Below are positions 24,483-33,910 of a DNA stretch of 64,000 nucleotides, piece after piece. Position 1 is the stretch's first letter. Each line of letters opens with the position of its first letter. The notes below the pieces were generated by a model, which saw only the letters and a program-made list of their open reading frames with translations, did no database searches and had not been told where the DNA came from. Position numbers and translations under genes: made by a program. The stretch is from contig CACXCN010000031.1 of NCBI GenBank assembly GCA_902766095.1, forward strand, positions 1-64,000, in the 5' to 3' direction. This stretch comes from an uncultured Selenomonas sp. Its GTDB lineage: Bacteria > Bacillota > Negativicutes > Selenomonadales > Selenomonadaceae.

Positions 24483-24510
24483 TTGACTTTATAAATTATC
24501 GTATTATAAT
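24483..24510 (+). promoter_or_regulatory. strong sigma-70 promoter of the mmd operon
   Basis: TTGACT and TATAAT are separated by 16 bases. Transcription would start near 24517 and leave an untranslated leader of about 320 bases before mmdA. Confidence 0.7.
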
Positions 24511-24516
24511 ATTGAA

Positions 24517-24835
24517 TAAGAAGGTCGGCTTTTGCTAGAAAAGCCGTAATCCTCTTGATATATAAGGCCTTATGCAATGCTGGAGCACTACTATAATCTA
24601 ATAATATATCATTATCTTTTCTTATTGATATAGATTATTTAATATAGTAGTTACAAGTAAACTATTAAAAAACATTTTATTGCCGGTGGTTTCTGAAGGG
24701 TGATGCATTATCACCAGGTAATAAATTACTTGCATTTTCTACTGTCCTGGTGCACAATAGTAGATGCAGATATACTCAGAGCCCTCCCGGGAACGATAAG
24801 CAACAGCTGGAGGGTTTGAATACAGGAGGTATATA
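24517..24835 (+). other. long structured leader of mmdA / junction of element and chromosome
   Basis: No gene is visible. The leader holds several dyads: GGCTTTT/AAAAGCC (about 24526-24544), the palindrome ATAAGGCCTTAT (about 24561-24572), GGTGAT/ATCACC (about 24700-24716), and a larger CCTCCC...GGAGGG pairing near 24783-24815. No known riboswitch consensus recognised. The border between AT-rich element-like and chromosomal sequence must lie in or just before this stretch. Confidence 0.45.
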
Positions 24836-26365
24836 ATGGCAACTGTTCAGGAAAAAATCGAACTCATGAACGAGAAGAAAGAGCATATCCGCCAGGGCGG
24901 TGGACAGGCTCGCATCGACAAGCAGCATGCCAAAGGCAAGCTGACCGCGCGTGAGCGCCTCAACCTGCTCTTTGATGAGGGCAGTTTCGTCGAGCTGGAT
25001 ATGTTCATGAAACATCGTTGCACGAACTTCGGCATGGAAAAGAAAGAGATGCCGGCGGATGGTATCGTGACGGGCTATGGCACAGTCAACGGCCGCCTCG
25101 TCTATGCCTATTCGCAGGACTTCACCGTTTCCGGTGGTGCTCTGGGCGAGAAACATGCTCACAAGATCTGGAAGGTCCAGGATCTGGCCATGAAGATGGG
25201 CGCTCCCTGCATCGGCATGAACGATTCGGGCGGTGCGCGTATCCAGGAGGCCGTTGATGCGCTCTCCGGCTTTGCGGGCATCTTCTTCCGCAATACGGCT
25301 GCTTCGGGTGTCATCCCGCAGATATCGGTCATCATGGGACCGTGCGCCGGCGGCGCTGTCTACAGCCCGGCCATCACGGACTTCATATTCATGGTCAAGA
25401 ATACGAGCCAGATGTTCATCACGGGTCCGAAAGTTATCGAGACCGTCACGGGCGAGCAGGTCACAGCTGAGGCTCTCGGTGGTGCAGTAACGCATAACCA
25501 GAAATCCGGCGTGGCTCATTTCGCTTGCGAGAACGATGAGGACTGTATCGCGAAGATTCGCGCGCTGCTGGACTATCTGCCGAGCAACAACATGGAGGAT
25601 GCTCCGAGCGTCGAGCCGACGGATGATCCGAACCGTCAGGACGAGAGCCTCAACAGCATCATCCCGGACAACCCGAATATGCCTTACGATATGAAGGCAG
25701 TCATCGCCTCGGTCGTTGATGCCGGCTCGTTCTTCGAGGTTCAGGAGATGTTCGCTGAGAATGCCATCATCGGCTTTGCCCGCGTCGATGGCCGTTCCGT
25801 CGGTGTCGTAGCCAACCAGCCGGCTTTCATGGGCGGCTGCCTCGATGTCGATGCTTCGGATAAGATCGCTCGCTTCGTACGTTTCTGCGATGCATTCAAC
25901 ATTCCTCTGCTGACGTTTGTCGATGTGCCGGGCTTCCTGCCGGGCGTCGATCAGGAGCATAACGGCATCATCCGTCATGGCGCCAAGATGCTCTATGCCT
26001 ACAGCGAGGCTACGGTGCCTAAGGTCACGGTCATCACGCGTAAGGCTTACGGCGGTTCTTACATCGCTATGTGCTGCCGCGAGCTCGGTGCTGATCAGGT
26101 CATGGCTTGGCCGACGGCTGAGATAGCTGTCATGGGCCCGGATGGTGCAGCCAATATCATATTCCGCAAGGATCCGGATAAGGAAGCCAAGAAAGAGGAA
26201 TATAAGGCTGAGTTCGCTACCCCGTACATCGCCGCAGAGCGTGGCTATGTCGACATGGTCATCGAGCCGAAAGAGACGCGTCCGTATGTCGTTACGGCAT
26301 TCAACGCTCTCGCCAGCAAGCGCGAAGTAGGTCCGGCCAAGAAACATGGTAATATTCCACTGTAA
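24836..26365 (+). CDS. mmdA: methylmalonyl-CoA decarboxylase alpha subunit (carboxyltransferase)
   Basis: Transfers the carboxyl group of (S)-methylmalonyl-CoA to the biotin carrier, a step of succinate-to-propionate fermentation coupled to sodium export in Veillonella relatives. Two crotonase-like carboxyltransferase halves are evident, with MNDSGGARIQEAVDALSGF and GPCAGGAVYSPA in the first and FVDVPGFLPG and KAYGGSYIAM in the second. 509 residues, normal for MmdA. AGGAGG is 8 bases before ATG. Propionyl-CoA carboxylase beta subunits are close homologs; the following small subunit and biotin carrier support Mmd. Confidence 0.9.
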   Translation: MATVQEKIELMNEKKEHIRQGGGQARIDKQHAKGKLTARERLNLLFDEGSFVELDMFMKHRCTNFGMEKKEMPADGIVTGYGTVNGRLVYAYSQDFTVSGGALGEKHAHKIWKVQDLAMKMGAPCIGMNDSGGARIQEAVDALSGFAGIFFRNTAASGVIPQISVIMGPCAGGAVYSPAITDFIFMVKNTSQMFITGPKVIETVTGEQVTAEALGGAVTHNQKSGVAHFACENDEDCIAKIRALLDYLPSNNMEDAPSVEPTDDPNRQDESLNSIIPDNPNMPYDMKAVIASVVDAGSFFEVQEMFAENAIIGFARVDGRSVGVVANQPAFMGGCLDVDASDKIARFVRFCDAFNIPLLTFVDVPGFLPGVDQEHNGIIRHGAKMLYAYSEATVPKVTVITRKAYGGSYIAMCCRELGADQVMAWPTAEIAVMGPDGAANIIFRKDPDKEAKKEEYKAEFATPYIAAERGYVDMVIEPKETRPYVVTAFNALASKREVGPAKKHGNIPL

Positions 26366-26415
26366 TATATGACGGGGTATGCCTCGTTGAAACGCTATTG
26401 CAAGGGGGTAAGACT

Positions 26416-26562
26416 ATGAGCAACAAAGCGAAAGATGTCGAGCCGGAAGTCGTAGCAGCTATATCGGCTGCCGTACAGATGATGACCGCTAACAAGGTCG
26501 TGGCTGTACGCATCAAGCGTTCCGATATATGGGCTCAGGCTGCTCGCGGCGGCCGCCGCTGA
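26416..26562 (+). CDS. 48-residue small subunit, MmdE (epsilon)-like
   Basis: Begins MSNKAKDVEPEVVAAISAA and ends WAQAARGGRR, with AAGGGGG 7 bases before the ATG. In Veillonella the epsilon subunit is a 55-residue protein that stabilises the complex and resembles the C-terminus of delta; this gene has the right size, place (between mmdA and mmdC) and basic C-terminal WxxxGR-type end. The match is by position and general pattern. Confidence 0.6.
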   Translation: MSNKAKDVEPEVVAAISAAVQMMTANKVVAVRIKRSDIWAQAARGGRR

Positions 26563-26615
26563 GTCTGGGACGGATAATCGCTTGGCAGGATGGAATTTGT
26601 TTGGAGGAATATCAG

Positions 26616-27017
26616 ATGAAAAAATTCAATATCACCGTCAACGGCAATGCTTATGAGGTCGAGGTAGAAGAGGTAAAGACGGCTGCTGCTGCTGCTCCGA
26701 AGGCTGCTGCTGCTCCGAAGGCTGCTGCACCAGCTCCGGCTGCTGCTCCGGCCCCGGCTCCGAAAGCTGCTGCTGCTCCGGCTAAGACGGCTGCTGGCGC
26801 TGGCGAGCATTCGATTGATGCTCCGATGCCGGGCAAGATCGTCAAGCTCTGCGTTGATGAGGGTGCTCAGGTCAAGGCTGGCGATGTCATCCTGATCCTC
26901 GAGGCTATGAAGATGCAGAACGAGATTGCTGCTGATGCTGATGGCACGCTGAAGAAGTTCAATGTTGCTGCCGGCCAGAGCGTGAAAGCGCATGAGTCGC
27001 TGGCTATCCTCGGCTGA
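26616..27017 (+). CDS. mmdC: biotin carboxyl carrier protein of methylmalonyl-CoA decarboxylase (gamma)
   Basis: 133 residues. A short N-terminal beta domain (KKFNITVNGNAYEVEVEEV) is followed by an Ala/Pro-rich flexible linker (about residues 25-60) and a biotinyl domain with EAMKM, whose Lys carries biotin, about 35 residues before the end. It shuttles carboxyl groups from MmdA to the membrane subunit MmdB. GGAGG lies 8 bases before the ATG. No mmdB follows. Confidence 0.9.
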   Translation: MKKFNITVNGNAYEVEVEEVKTAAAAAPKAAAAPKAAAPAPAAAPAPAPKAAAAPAKTAAGAGEHSIDAPMPGKIVKLCVDEGAQVKAGDVILILEAMKMQNEIAADADGTLKKFNVAAGQSVKAHESLAILG

Positions 27018-27043
27018 GGCTTAGTGTAATACAGCTTATATGA

Positions 27044-27092
27044 AGCGGGTTGTGAAAACTGCTACGGCATGATTCACAATCCGCTTTTTGCT
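27044..27092 (+). terminator. intrinsic terminator of the mmd operon
   Basis: AGCGGGTTGTGAA (27044-27056) pairs with TTCACAATCCGCT (27073-27085), one G-T wobble, followed by TTTTGCTG. Confidence 0.75.
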
Positions 27093-27224
27093 GTGCGGAC
27101 AGTGCCCCTCACCATGGAAGTGGACATGCCTGCCGACCGGCAGTCCCATCTGCATATGGCACATGAAGACGATTTGTGTTATGCTATAGACTGTGATATG
27201 GTATCCAATTAATGAGGCAGATAT

Positions 27225-28706
27225 ATGAGGATGAAGCTACCCAGCTGGCGCAAGGCAGCAAAATGGCTGGGAATAGGTGCTGTCATAGCGGCCTTGCTGG
27301 TATTCCTGGTGCTGGAGCTATTCAGCCGCGGAGCTGCGCTGATTTTCAATAGGGCTATGGAACAGCAGGATCTCTTGCGAGGCACGATAACAGTAGAAAA
27401 GATTTACGCAGATGCTCTGGGGCATGTCTTCTTTGAGAATCTCGAGTGGGATGATCCGGACGGAGATCAGATACTATTCGTACCCAGTGGCGATTTCGAG
27501 GTCCGCCTCTGGGATGTCGTAAGCGGTCATATGAAATCGACGACATTGCAGGAATTGAATCTGAATGATGCCAAGGTGTCCATGCATTTCACTGATGATA
27601 TGAAGGTCGACTTCATACGCCAGTCGCCAGATATGAAGAATCTCGACAAGGACCCCGAGGACGAATGGGAGCGGACGGTCAGCCTCGTAGGCAAATCGGA
27701 GGAAGAACTGAAGGCAATCGGAGAGCGCAAGCGTCTGCATCGCGAGAAAAAGATGATGAAGCGCTGGAGTAATTTCAACCGCAAAGGCCAGCGCATCAAA
27801 TGCCGTCTGAATTTCAACCGCTGTCAGGTCGAGATGCTGTATAAGGAGCGTCACTATATCATGCGGGGTGTGCAGCTGCATGCGGATATCAATACGGAGC
27901 GCTCGATCATACTGCAGGCCACGACTGGCGGCTTCGGCGGCGATATGATAGGCAACAGCATAAACATAGATGGCACGGTAGATCTGCATGATGCGATGCC
28001 GCAATGCGATCTGCGGCTGTCGCTCTACGATGTAGATCCGTCCTCGCTCGGTTTCGGCGTGAACATCCATGACAAGATGACCCTGACCTCGCATTTCACG
28101 GGGGCGCTGGCCAATCCTGTAGGCGAGGGCTACATAAAGATGCCCAAGCTGGATATCCCGGCGCTGTCCTTCACGAATGTGGTGGGCAATATACATTGCG
28201 AGGATTCCCAGATAACATTTTCGGATGTCCATGCCAATGTCTATGACGGGACGCTCGTAGCTGAGGGCGTATATAATATTGATACGCGGTATTATCATCT
28301 GCAGGGACATGGTGAGAACCTGAGCACCCGTATCGCGCTGCCGGACAGCCACCTGTCGTGCCGCGTAAATATGGATATCGAATTCGATTCCAAGGGCAAT
28401 CATCGCACGAATACCGTGCGGGGGACATTCGAGTCCGGACCGGGGCGGTTCCATCTGATGCCGTTCCAGAAACTGTCCGGATCATTCAGTGATGCGTATA
28501 AGGACCTGCGGTTCTACGATGTCCTCATCGAGGCGAATGGCTTCTCGGTCTCGACAGATGCATTCAGCATCATAAAGGGAAAGCTGACATTGAATCCTGT
28601 ACAGCTGCGCGATGCCGAGGGGCGGTTGCTGGGAACGTTCGATTTGCAGGCAGAAAAAGCACGTATGGATCAGACACGCAATAATGTCGAAGCGGTAAAG
28701 CATTGA
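27225..28706 (+). CDS. AsmA/TamB-like envelope protein
   Basis: 493 residues with one N-terminal membrane anchor (about 15-35) and a long region of beta-rich repeats, e.g. GGDMIGNSINIDGTVDL, LTSHFTGAL and VYDGTLVAEGVYNI. This is the general style of AsmA-like lipid-transfer bridges of diderm bacteria, supporting an outer membrane in this organism. Residues 120-190 are highly charged and helical. GAGG lies 7 bases before the ATG. Exact subfamily unknown. Confidence 0.6.
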   Translation: MRMKLPSWRKAAKWLGIGAVIAALLVFLVLELFSRGAALIFNRAMEQQDLLRGTITVEKIYADALGHVFFENLEWDDPDGDQILFVPSGDFEVRLWDVVSGHMKSTTLQELNLNDAKVSMHFTDDMKVDFIRQSPDMKNLDKDPEDEWERTVSLVGKSEEELKAIGERKRLHREKKMMKRWSNFNRKGQRIKCRLNFNRCQVEMLYKERHYIMRGVQLHADINTERSIILQATTGGFGGDMIGNSINIDGTVDLHDAMPQCDLRLSLYDVDPSSLGFGVNIHDKMTLTSHFTGALANPVGEGYIKMPKLDIPALSFTNVVGNIHCEDSQITFSDVHANVYDGTLVAEGVYNIDTRYYHLQGHGENLSTRIALPDSHLSCRVNMDIEFDSKGNHRTNTVRGTFESGPGRFHLMPFQKLSGSFSDAYKDLRFYDVLIEANGFSVSTDAFSIIKGKLTLNPVQLRDAEGRLLGTFDLQAEKARMDQTRNNVEAVKH

Positions 28707-28755
28707 GCATCGTCATTCATGAATTTTTATATTCTTTTTAGGAGGAACGGATATT

Positions 28756-31365
28756 TTGGTTGAGCTTTTAGCGCCAGCTGGCAGCCGCGAATCGCTGGTT
28801 GCCGCTATAGAGAGTGGGGCAAATGCGGTATATCTGGCCGGGAACATGTTCGGAGCCCGCGCCTATGCCAGCAACTTCGGTCCGGAGGAACTGCGTGAGG
28901 CCATCAGATTCGCACATCTGCGTGGCGTCGCTATCCATGTGACGGTCAATACGATCGTAGCTGAGGATGAGCTGGAGCAGCTGGCGGACTATCTGCGCTT
29001 TCTGGACGAGGCAGGCGCTGATGCCATACTGGTGCAGGACCTCGGTGTGGCCCGCATAGCCAGACGCGTGGCTCCGGGGCTGGCGCTGCATGCCAGCACG
29101 CAGATGTCCGTGCATAGTCTGGCCGGCGTGCAGGCCATGGCCGAGCTGGGCTTTACCAGAGTCGTCCTCGCACGCGAGCTGACACTGGACGAGATCAGCG
29201 ATATCTGCCGGCATACGGATATCGAGATCGAGATGTTCATGCACGGAGCGCTATGCGTCTGCTACTCGGGGCAGTGCCTGATGAGCAGTCTCATCGGCGG
29301 ACGCAGCGGCAATCGCGGCCGCTGCGCGCAGCCATGCCGCCTGCCGTATACGCTCGTGGATATGGATGACCCACAGCGGGATTTGCTGAAAGGAAAGGCT
29401 GGTCAGTACCTGCTGTCGCCGCGGGATATCAACACAATCGATATCCTGCCACAGGTGTTGCAGACCGGCATAACGTCGCTGAAGATCGAGGGCCGCATGA
29501 AGCGGCCGGAATACGTGGCAACGGTTGTCAGCACGTACAGGAAGGCCATCGATAAATGCTACGCGCTGCAGGCAGGACCGGACGCCATGCAGGATGCCTA
29601 TACGGTACCGGAGACGTCGCACGATGCCCTGCGGCAGATATTCAATCGGGACTTCAGCACCGCCTACATGGAGCAGCAGCCCGGTCATAAGCCGGGAGCA
29701 GCCATGATGAGCGATCGCCGTCCGAATAATCGCGGCCTGCTGCTGGGGCGCGTCCTGAGCTATGATGCGGGACAGCGCCGGATGACATTGCGCCTCTCCG
29801 GACATCTGGCCGTCGGCGACCAGCTTGATATATGGGTGAAGGTCGGTGGCCGCGTGGCAATCACTGTAGATACGATGACGAACACAGATGGTCGTCAGAT
29901 CACGAATGCCGAAGCAGGAGAAACGATCAGCCTGATACTGCCTGAGCCTCATGGCCAGGGAAAGCGCAGGAACAGTCTGCCGCAGATACATGAACATGAC
30001 CGTGTGTTCAAGGTCTACGATGCCGGACTCATGGAAAAGGCCAAAGCGCTGTATGCCAGCGGCGCTCCTGTGCGGCGGATAGGGCTGCGGGCACAGGTGC
30101 GGGCCGCTATCGGCGAGCCGCTTCATCTCCGGCTTATCGATGCGGATGGCTGTCAGGCCGAGGCTGATACGGAGTTCATCGGCGAACCAGCCCGCAAGCG
30201 TCCGCTGACGCGCGAGGTGATCAGCAAGCAGATCGGCCGCATGGGCAGCTCGATATTCGATCTGGAGCAGCTCGACTGTGATATCCAGGGCGATGTCATG
30301 GTACCGATGAGCGAGCTCAACGAGGTCCGGCGTCAGGCGGTGGCCAAACTGGAAAAAGCACGGTTGGCCAGATATGATCATGATGCCCGGCAGATGCAGC
30401 AGGCCCATCAGGCCGCCTTCGCTGCAACGACAGGAAAGACGGCCTCCGCAGATGAGACTGAGCAGGGACAGTTGCCAGCTGCCCAGCTGATGGTCCAAGT
30501 CGACGATATCCCTAAGCTGCAAGCTGCATTGGCCGCCGGAGCAGACGGCATCCTGTTCGGCGGTGAGAATTTCGCGCATAAAGCCATACCGGCTGCTGAT
30601 TACGAGCGGGCGGCGGAACTGACCAGAACTGCCGGAGCCCGTATAGATTTCGCGTTGCCGCGTATCATACGCGGTTATGAACAGGCAGCCAGCGAGAAGA
30701 TGCTCGCTCTGTGTGATGAGCTGCAGCCGGCCGCCGTACATGTGCATTCACTCGGTGCTCTGGCTCTGGCCAAGCAGCTGACGAGCCGCCCGCTGCATGC
30801 CGATTGGTCGCTGATCACATATAATTCGGAGGCCCTTCAGTTCCTGCAGGAGCAGGGCGTCGTCGAGGCTACGCTATCTCCGGAGCTCAACCTGAAACAG
30901 CTCGAACAGCTGCTGCCGAAGACCAAACTGGGACTGTCCGTATTGGCCTATGGTCGTTTGGAGCTCATGCTGTCGGAGTACTGTGTCGCCGGCTCCTTCC
31001 TGGGCAACGTGGGCAGCGGCCATTGCTCAGGTCCATGCCGGACCGGTCGGCATTTCGCCCTGCGTGACCGCAAAGAAGCCTTGTTCCCCCTGGCCATGGA
31101 CCAGTTCTGCCGCATGCATGTCCTGAACAGCAAGCCGCTGTCCATGCTGCCGCATGCCGCCAGACTGAGCCGGCTCGGGCTGACGCTGCGTCTCGATGGG
31201 CGCTATATGGAACCAGAAGAAATAACGAATCTCGTATACGATTACCGCAAAGCACTGCGTCTGCCGCCCGATGAACAGGATCTGACGGAGCAGCAGCGGA
31301 CCTGGCTGCAGGAACATGAGGGCAGTGACTTCACGCGCGGACATTTCTTCCGCGGTGTCGAATAA
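28756..31365 (+). CDS. U32-family (RlhA/YrrO-type) RNA hydroxylation protein
   Basis: 869 residues. The N-terminal U32 core begins LLAPAGSRESLVAAIESGANAVYL and contains the Cys cluster YSGQCLMSS...RGRCAQPC near residues 170-197. A middle beta domain resembling DUF3656 and a second barrel-like half with GHCSGPC complete the E. coli RlhA layout. RlhA hydroxylates a 23S rRNA cytidine using prephenate-derived chemistry and a metal cluster; the shorter TrhP acts on tRNA. Length favours RlhA. TTG start with GGAGG upstream. Confidence 0.75.
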   Translation: MVELLAPAGSRESLVAAIESGANAVYLAGNMFGARAYASNFGPEELREAIRFAHLRGVAIHVTVNTIVAEDELEQLADYLRFLDEAGADAILVQDLGVARIARRVAPGLALHASTQMSVHSLAGVQAMAELGFTRVVLARELTLDEISDICRHTDIEIEMFMHGALCVCYSGQCLMSSLIGGRSGNRGRCAQPCRLPYTLVDMDDPQRDLLKGKAGQYLLSPRDINTIDILPQVLQTGITSLKIEGRMKRPEYVATVVSTYRKAIDKCYALQAGPDAMQDAYTVPETSHDALRQIFNRDFSTAYMEQQPGHKPGAAMMSDRRPNNRGLLLGRVLSYDAGQRRMTLRLSGHLAVGDQLDIWVKVGGRVAITVDTMTNTDGRQITNAEAGETISLILPEPHGQGKRRNSLPQIHEHDRVFKVYDAGLMEKAKALYASGAPVRRIGLRAQVRAAIGEPLHLRLIDADGCQAEADTEFIGEPARKRPLTREVISKQIGRMGSSIFDLEQLDCDIQGDVMVPMSELNEVRRQAVAKLEKARLARYDHDARQMQQAHQAAFAATTGKTASADETEQGQLPAAQLMVQVDDIPKLQAALAAGADGILFGGENFAHKAIPAADYERAAELTRTAGARIDFALPRIIRGYEQAASEKMLALCDELQPAAVHVHSLGALALAKQLTSRPLHADWSLITYNSEALQFLQEQGVVEATLSPELNLKQLEQLLPKTKLGLSVLAYGRLELMLSEYCVAGSFLGNVGSGHCSGPCRTGRHFALRDRKEALFPLAMDQFCRMHVLNSKPLSMLPHAARLSRLGLTLRLDGRYMEPEEITNLVYDYRKALRLPPDEQDLTEQQRTWLQEHEGSDFTRGHFFRGVE

Positions 31366-31396
31366 CATTTTATTGAAAAACGTATAGAAGGTCGAA

Positions 31397-33766
31397 ATGG
31401 AAAAAGATTCATTCAAGATACTGGAATACAGCAAGATCAAGGATATGCTGGCGGAGCGCGCGAGCTCGCGTCTCGGCCGGGAACGCGCCGAGCAGCTGCA
31501 GCCCAGCTCTGACAGCAGCGAGGTAGAGGAATGGCTGTCAGAAACGGCTCAGGCATCACTCGTGCTCGAGACGGGCACGCCGCCGCTCGGCGGCATCCGC
31601 GATATCCGCGAACTGCTGAAGAAGGTGCGCAAAGGCGCAGCCCTGGATCTGGCTGAGCTGCAGGATGTACAGTCTACGCTCTATGCGATGCGTCAGGTAA
31701 AATATTTTTTCCGCGACAGCGAACTTGATGTTCCCATATTGAAGGACTGGGCCCATGCCATAGAGATACTGGGACAGCTCGAGCGCCATATCGACAATAT
31801 CGTCGATGAGCACGGCAATATGCGGGAGACAGCCAGTGTCGAACTGGCACGTATCCGCCGTGAACTGCGCCAGTCTCAGAATACGATAAAGGAACGGGTC
31901 AACGGCATCCTTCATTCAGCCGAATATCAGAAATATTTCCAGGATGCCATAGTCACTGTGCGCGATGACCGGTACTGCATCCCAATCAAGGCGGAATACC
32001 AGTCGCGGTTCCCCGGCCTCATACATGACCGCTCCGCCAGCGGATCGACGCTGTTCATCGAGCCGATGGCGGTCGTCGAGCTCAATAACGACATCAAGCA
32101 GCTCGAGCTGGCTGAACAGCAGGAAGTGGCCCGCATCATGCGCGATATCTCGCGTGAGATCGGCAAAAACAGCGAAACGCTGCTCGACAACTGCAGCATA
32201 TTGGCTGACCTTGATTTTGCTTTTGCCAAGGCCAGGCTGGCAGCCGATATGGGAGCAGTGCGGCCGGTACTGAATGCCGAAGGCGTAACGCGCATATACG
32301 GAGCCCGTCATCCGCTGATTCCCAAAAACAAAGTCGTCCCCATCGATATCCAGCTGGGCGACGGCTATAAGATGCTGCTGGTGACAGGACCGAATACGGG
32401 CGGCAAGACAGTGAGCATGAAGACGCTGGGACTCATCGTGCTCATGGTCCAGTCTGGCTGCTATATGCCTGCGGATCCCGGCTCGGAGATCGCCGTATAT
32501 GACAATCTATATGCCGACATCGGCGATGAGCAGAGCATCGAGCAGAGCCTGTCGACGTTCTCCGCACATATGACGAATATCGTGCATATATTGAGCCAGG
32601 TCGAGCAGCATGACCTCGTGCTGCTCGATGAGCTCGGGGCCGGTACCGACCCTGAGGAGGGTGCGGCTCTGGCCATGGCCATCCTGGAGCATCTGCTGCA
32701 TGTCGGTTGCACGACCATGGCTACGACGCATTACTCTGAGCTCAAGACGTTTGCTTATTCGACGGCTGGCGTCGAAAATGCCAGCGTCGAATTCGATGTC
32801 AAGACACTGCGGCCGACCTACCGGCTGCTCATAGGCATACCGGGAGCCAGCAATGCCTTTGCCATCAGCCGCCGGCTCGGTCTGAACCAGTCGCTGATCC
32901 TGCGGGCGAAAGAGCTCATAGCCAGCGACCACGCCCAGTTCGAGCAGGTAGTGAACGAGCTGGAGCATGAGCGTACGCTCTATGAACAGAAGAACGCAGA
33001 GATTCGTGAACGCCAGCAGCATGTAGAGCAGATGGAAAAGAAGATCGCTGCGGTCAAAGAAGAAATCGACCATAAGCGCAATGAACTGCTGAAGCGGGCA
33101 CGGGAGCGCAGTGCTGCGCTCGTCCGGCGCACGCGCCGCGAGTCTGAGGACGTCATAAAGGAACTCAAGGAACAGTTCGACGATCAGGGCATCAAAGCCC
33201 GTCAGCGCGCCATCCAGGAGGCCCGGGCCCGTCTGAACAAGGCGTTCGAACAGGCGCAGCCGGGCATCATGCCGGAAAAAGTGGGGAAGCGCATCAGTCT
33301 GCATAAACTGCAGCCCGGCGATACCGTCTACGTGAAGAAGCTCGCGCAGAAAGGGACCGTCCTCGAGATATCCGGCAAAGAGCTCACAGTGCAGCTCGGT
33401 GTATTGCGCACGAAAGTCAGGGCTTCGGGGTGCACATTCGTGGCTCATGCGGCCAAGGAAGAACCGAAAAAGACTGCTGTGCGCAGTGCTCAGGCTTCGG
33501 GCATGCTGACCAAGACGGCCCAGGCACATCGCGAGCTCGATATCCGGGGCATGATGGTCGATGAGGCCGAGGTCGTCGTCGGGAAATTCATCGATGACGC
33601 TCAGATCGCAGGCTTGAGCCAGATACTGATCATCCATGGCAAGGGAACCGGAGCTCTGCGCAAAGGGATCCATGAATACCTGCGCCATCATAAGAGCGTA
33701 CAGAGTTTTACCCTGGCCGATATCGACGAGGGTGGCAGCGGTGCCACGGTAGTGAATCTGAAATAA
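31397..33766 (+). CDS. mutS2: endonuclease MutS2
   Basis: 789 residues. MutS-type ATPase with Walker A GPNTGGKTVSMK (about residue 330) and Walker B LVLLDELGAGTDP, then a long coiled coil (about 520-640), a KOW-like stretch and a C-terminal Smr domain starting near LDIRGMMVDEAE with the IHGKGTGALR nuclease motif. It suppresses homologous recombination and rescues collided ribosomes in Firmicutes. Intact. Confidence 0.93.
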   Translation: MEKDSFKILEYSKIKDMLAERASSRLGRERAEQLQPSSDSSEVEEWLSETAQASLVLETGTPPLGGIRDIRELLKKVRKGAALDLAELQDVQSTLYAMRQVKYFFRDSELDVPILKDWAHAIEILGQLERHIDNIVDEHGNMRETASVELARIRRELRQSQNTIKERVNGILHSAEYQKYFQDAIVTVRDDRYCIPIKAEYQSRFPGLIHDRSASGSTLFIEPMAVVELNNDIKQLELAEQQEVARIMRDISREIGKNSETLLDNCSILADLDFAFAKARLAADMGAVRPVLNAEGVTRIYGARHPLIPKNKVVPIDIQLGDGYKMLLVTGPNTGGKTVSMKTLGLIVLMVQSGCYMPADPGSEIAVYDNLYADIGDEQSIEQSLSTFSAHMTNIVHILSQVEQHDLVLLDELGAGTDPEEGAALAMAILEHLLHVGCTTMATTHYSELKTFAYSTAGVENASVEFDVKTLRPTYRLLIGIPGASNAFAISRRLGLNQSLILRAKELIASDHAQFEQVVNELEHERTLYEQKNAEIRERQQHVEQMEKKIAAVKEEIDHKRNELLKRARERSAALVRRTRRESEDVIKELKEQFDDQGIKARQRAIQEARARLNKAFEQAQPGIMPEKVGKRISLHKLQPGDTVYVKKLAQKGTVLEISGKELTVQLGVLRTKVRASGCTFVAHAAKEEPKKTAVRSAQASGMLTKTAQAHRELDIRGMMVDEAEVVVGKFIDDAQIAGLSQILIIHGKGTGALRKGIHEYLRHHKSVQSFTLADIDEGGSGATVVNLK

Positions 33767-33829
33767 CATCTGCTGCGAAAAACGGGGGATACGGGTTTTA
33801 CCAATCAGAATCTAAAAGGACTATTCAAA

Positions 33830-33850
33830 AAATAGGTGATGTGGTAGAAT
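33830..33850 (+). promoter_or_regulatory. extended -10 promoter before the PBP gene
   Basis: GTGGTAGAAT contains TG-N-TAGAAT about 60 bases upstream of the PBP start. The -35 side is not clear. Confidence 0.4.
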
Positions 33851-33910
33851 AGTAGCAGTATCATATATCGAAGGATGCAGCTTATGCGGCTGCATCGCAG
33901 GAGGCACTTG

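Noticed and set aside
24776-26347. 523-residue open frame antisense to mmdA
   Set aside because: It mirrors the high-GC codon pattern of mmdA, has no ribosome site and no recognisable domain; a shadow frame.
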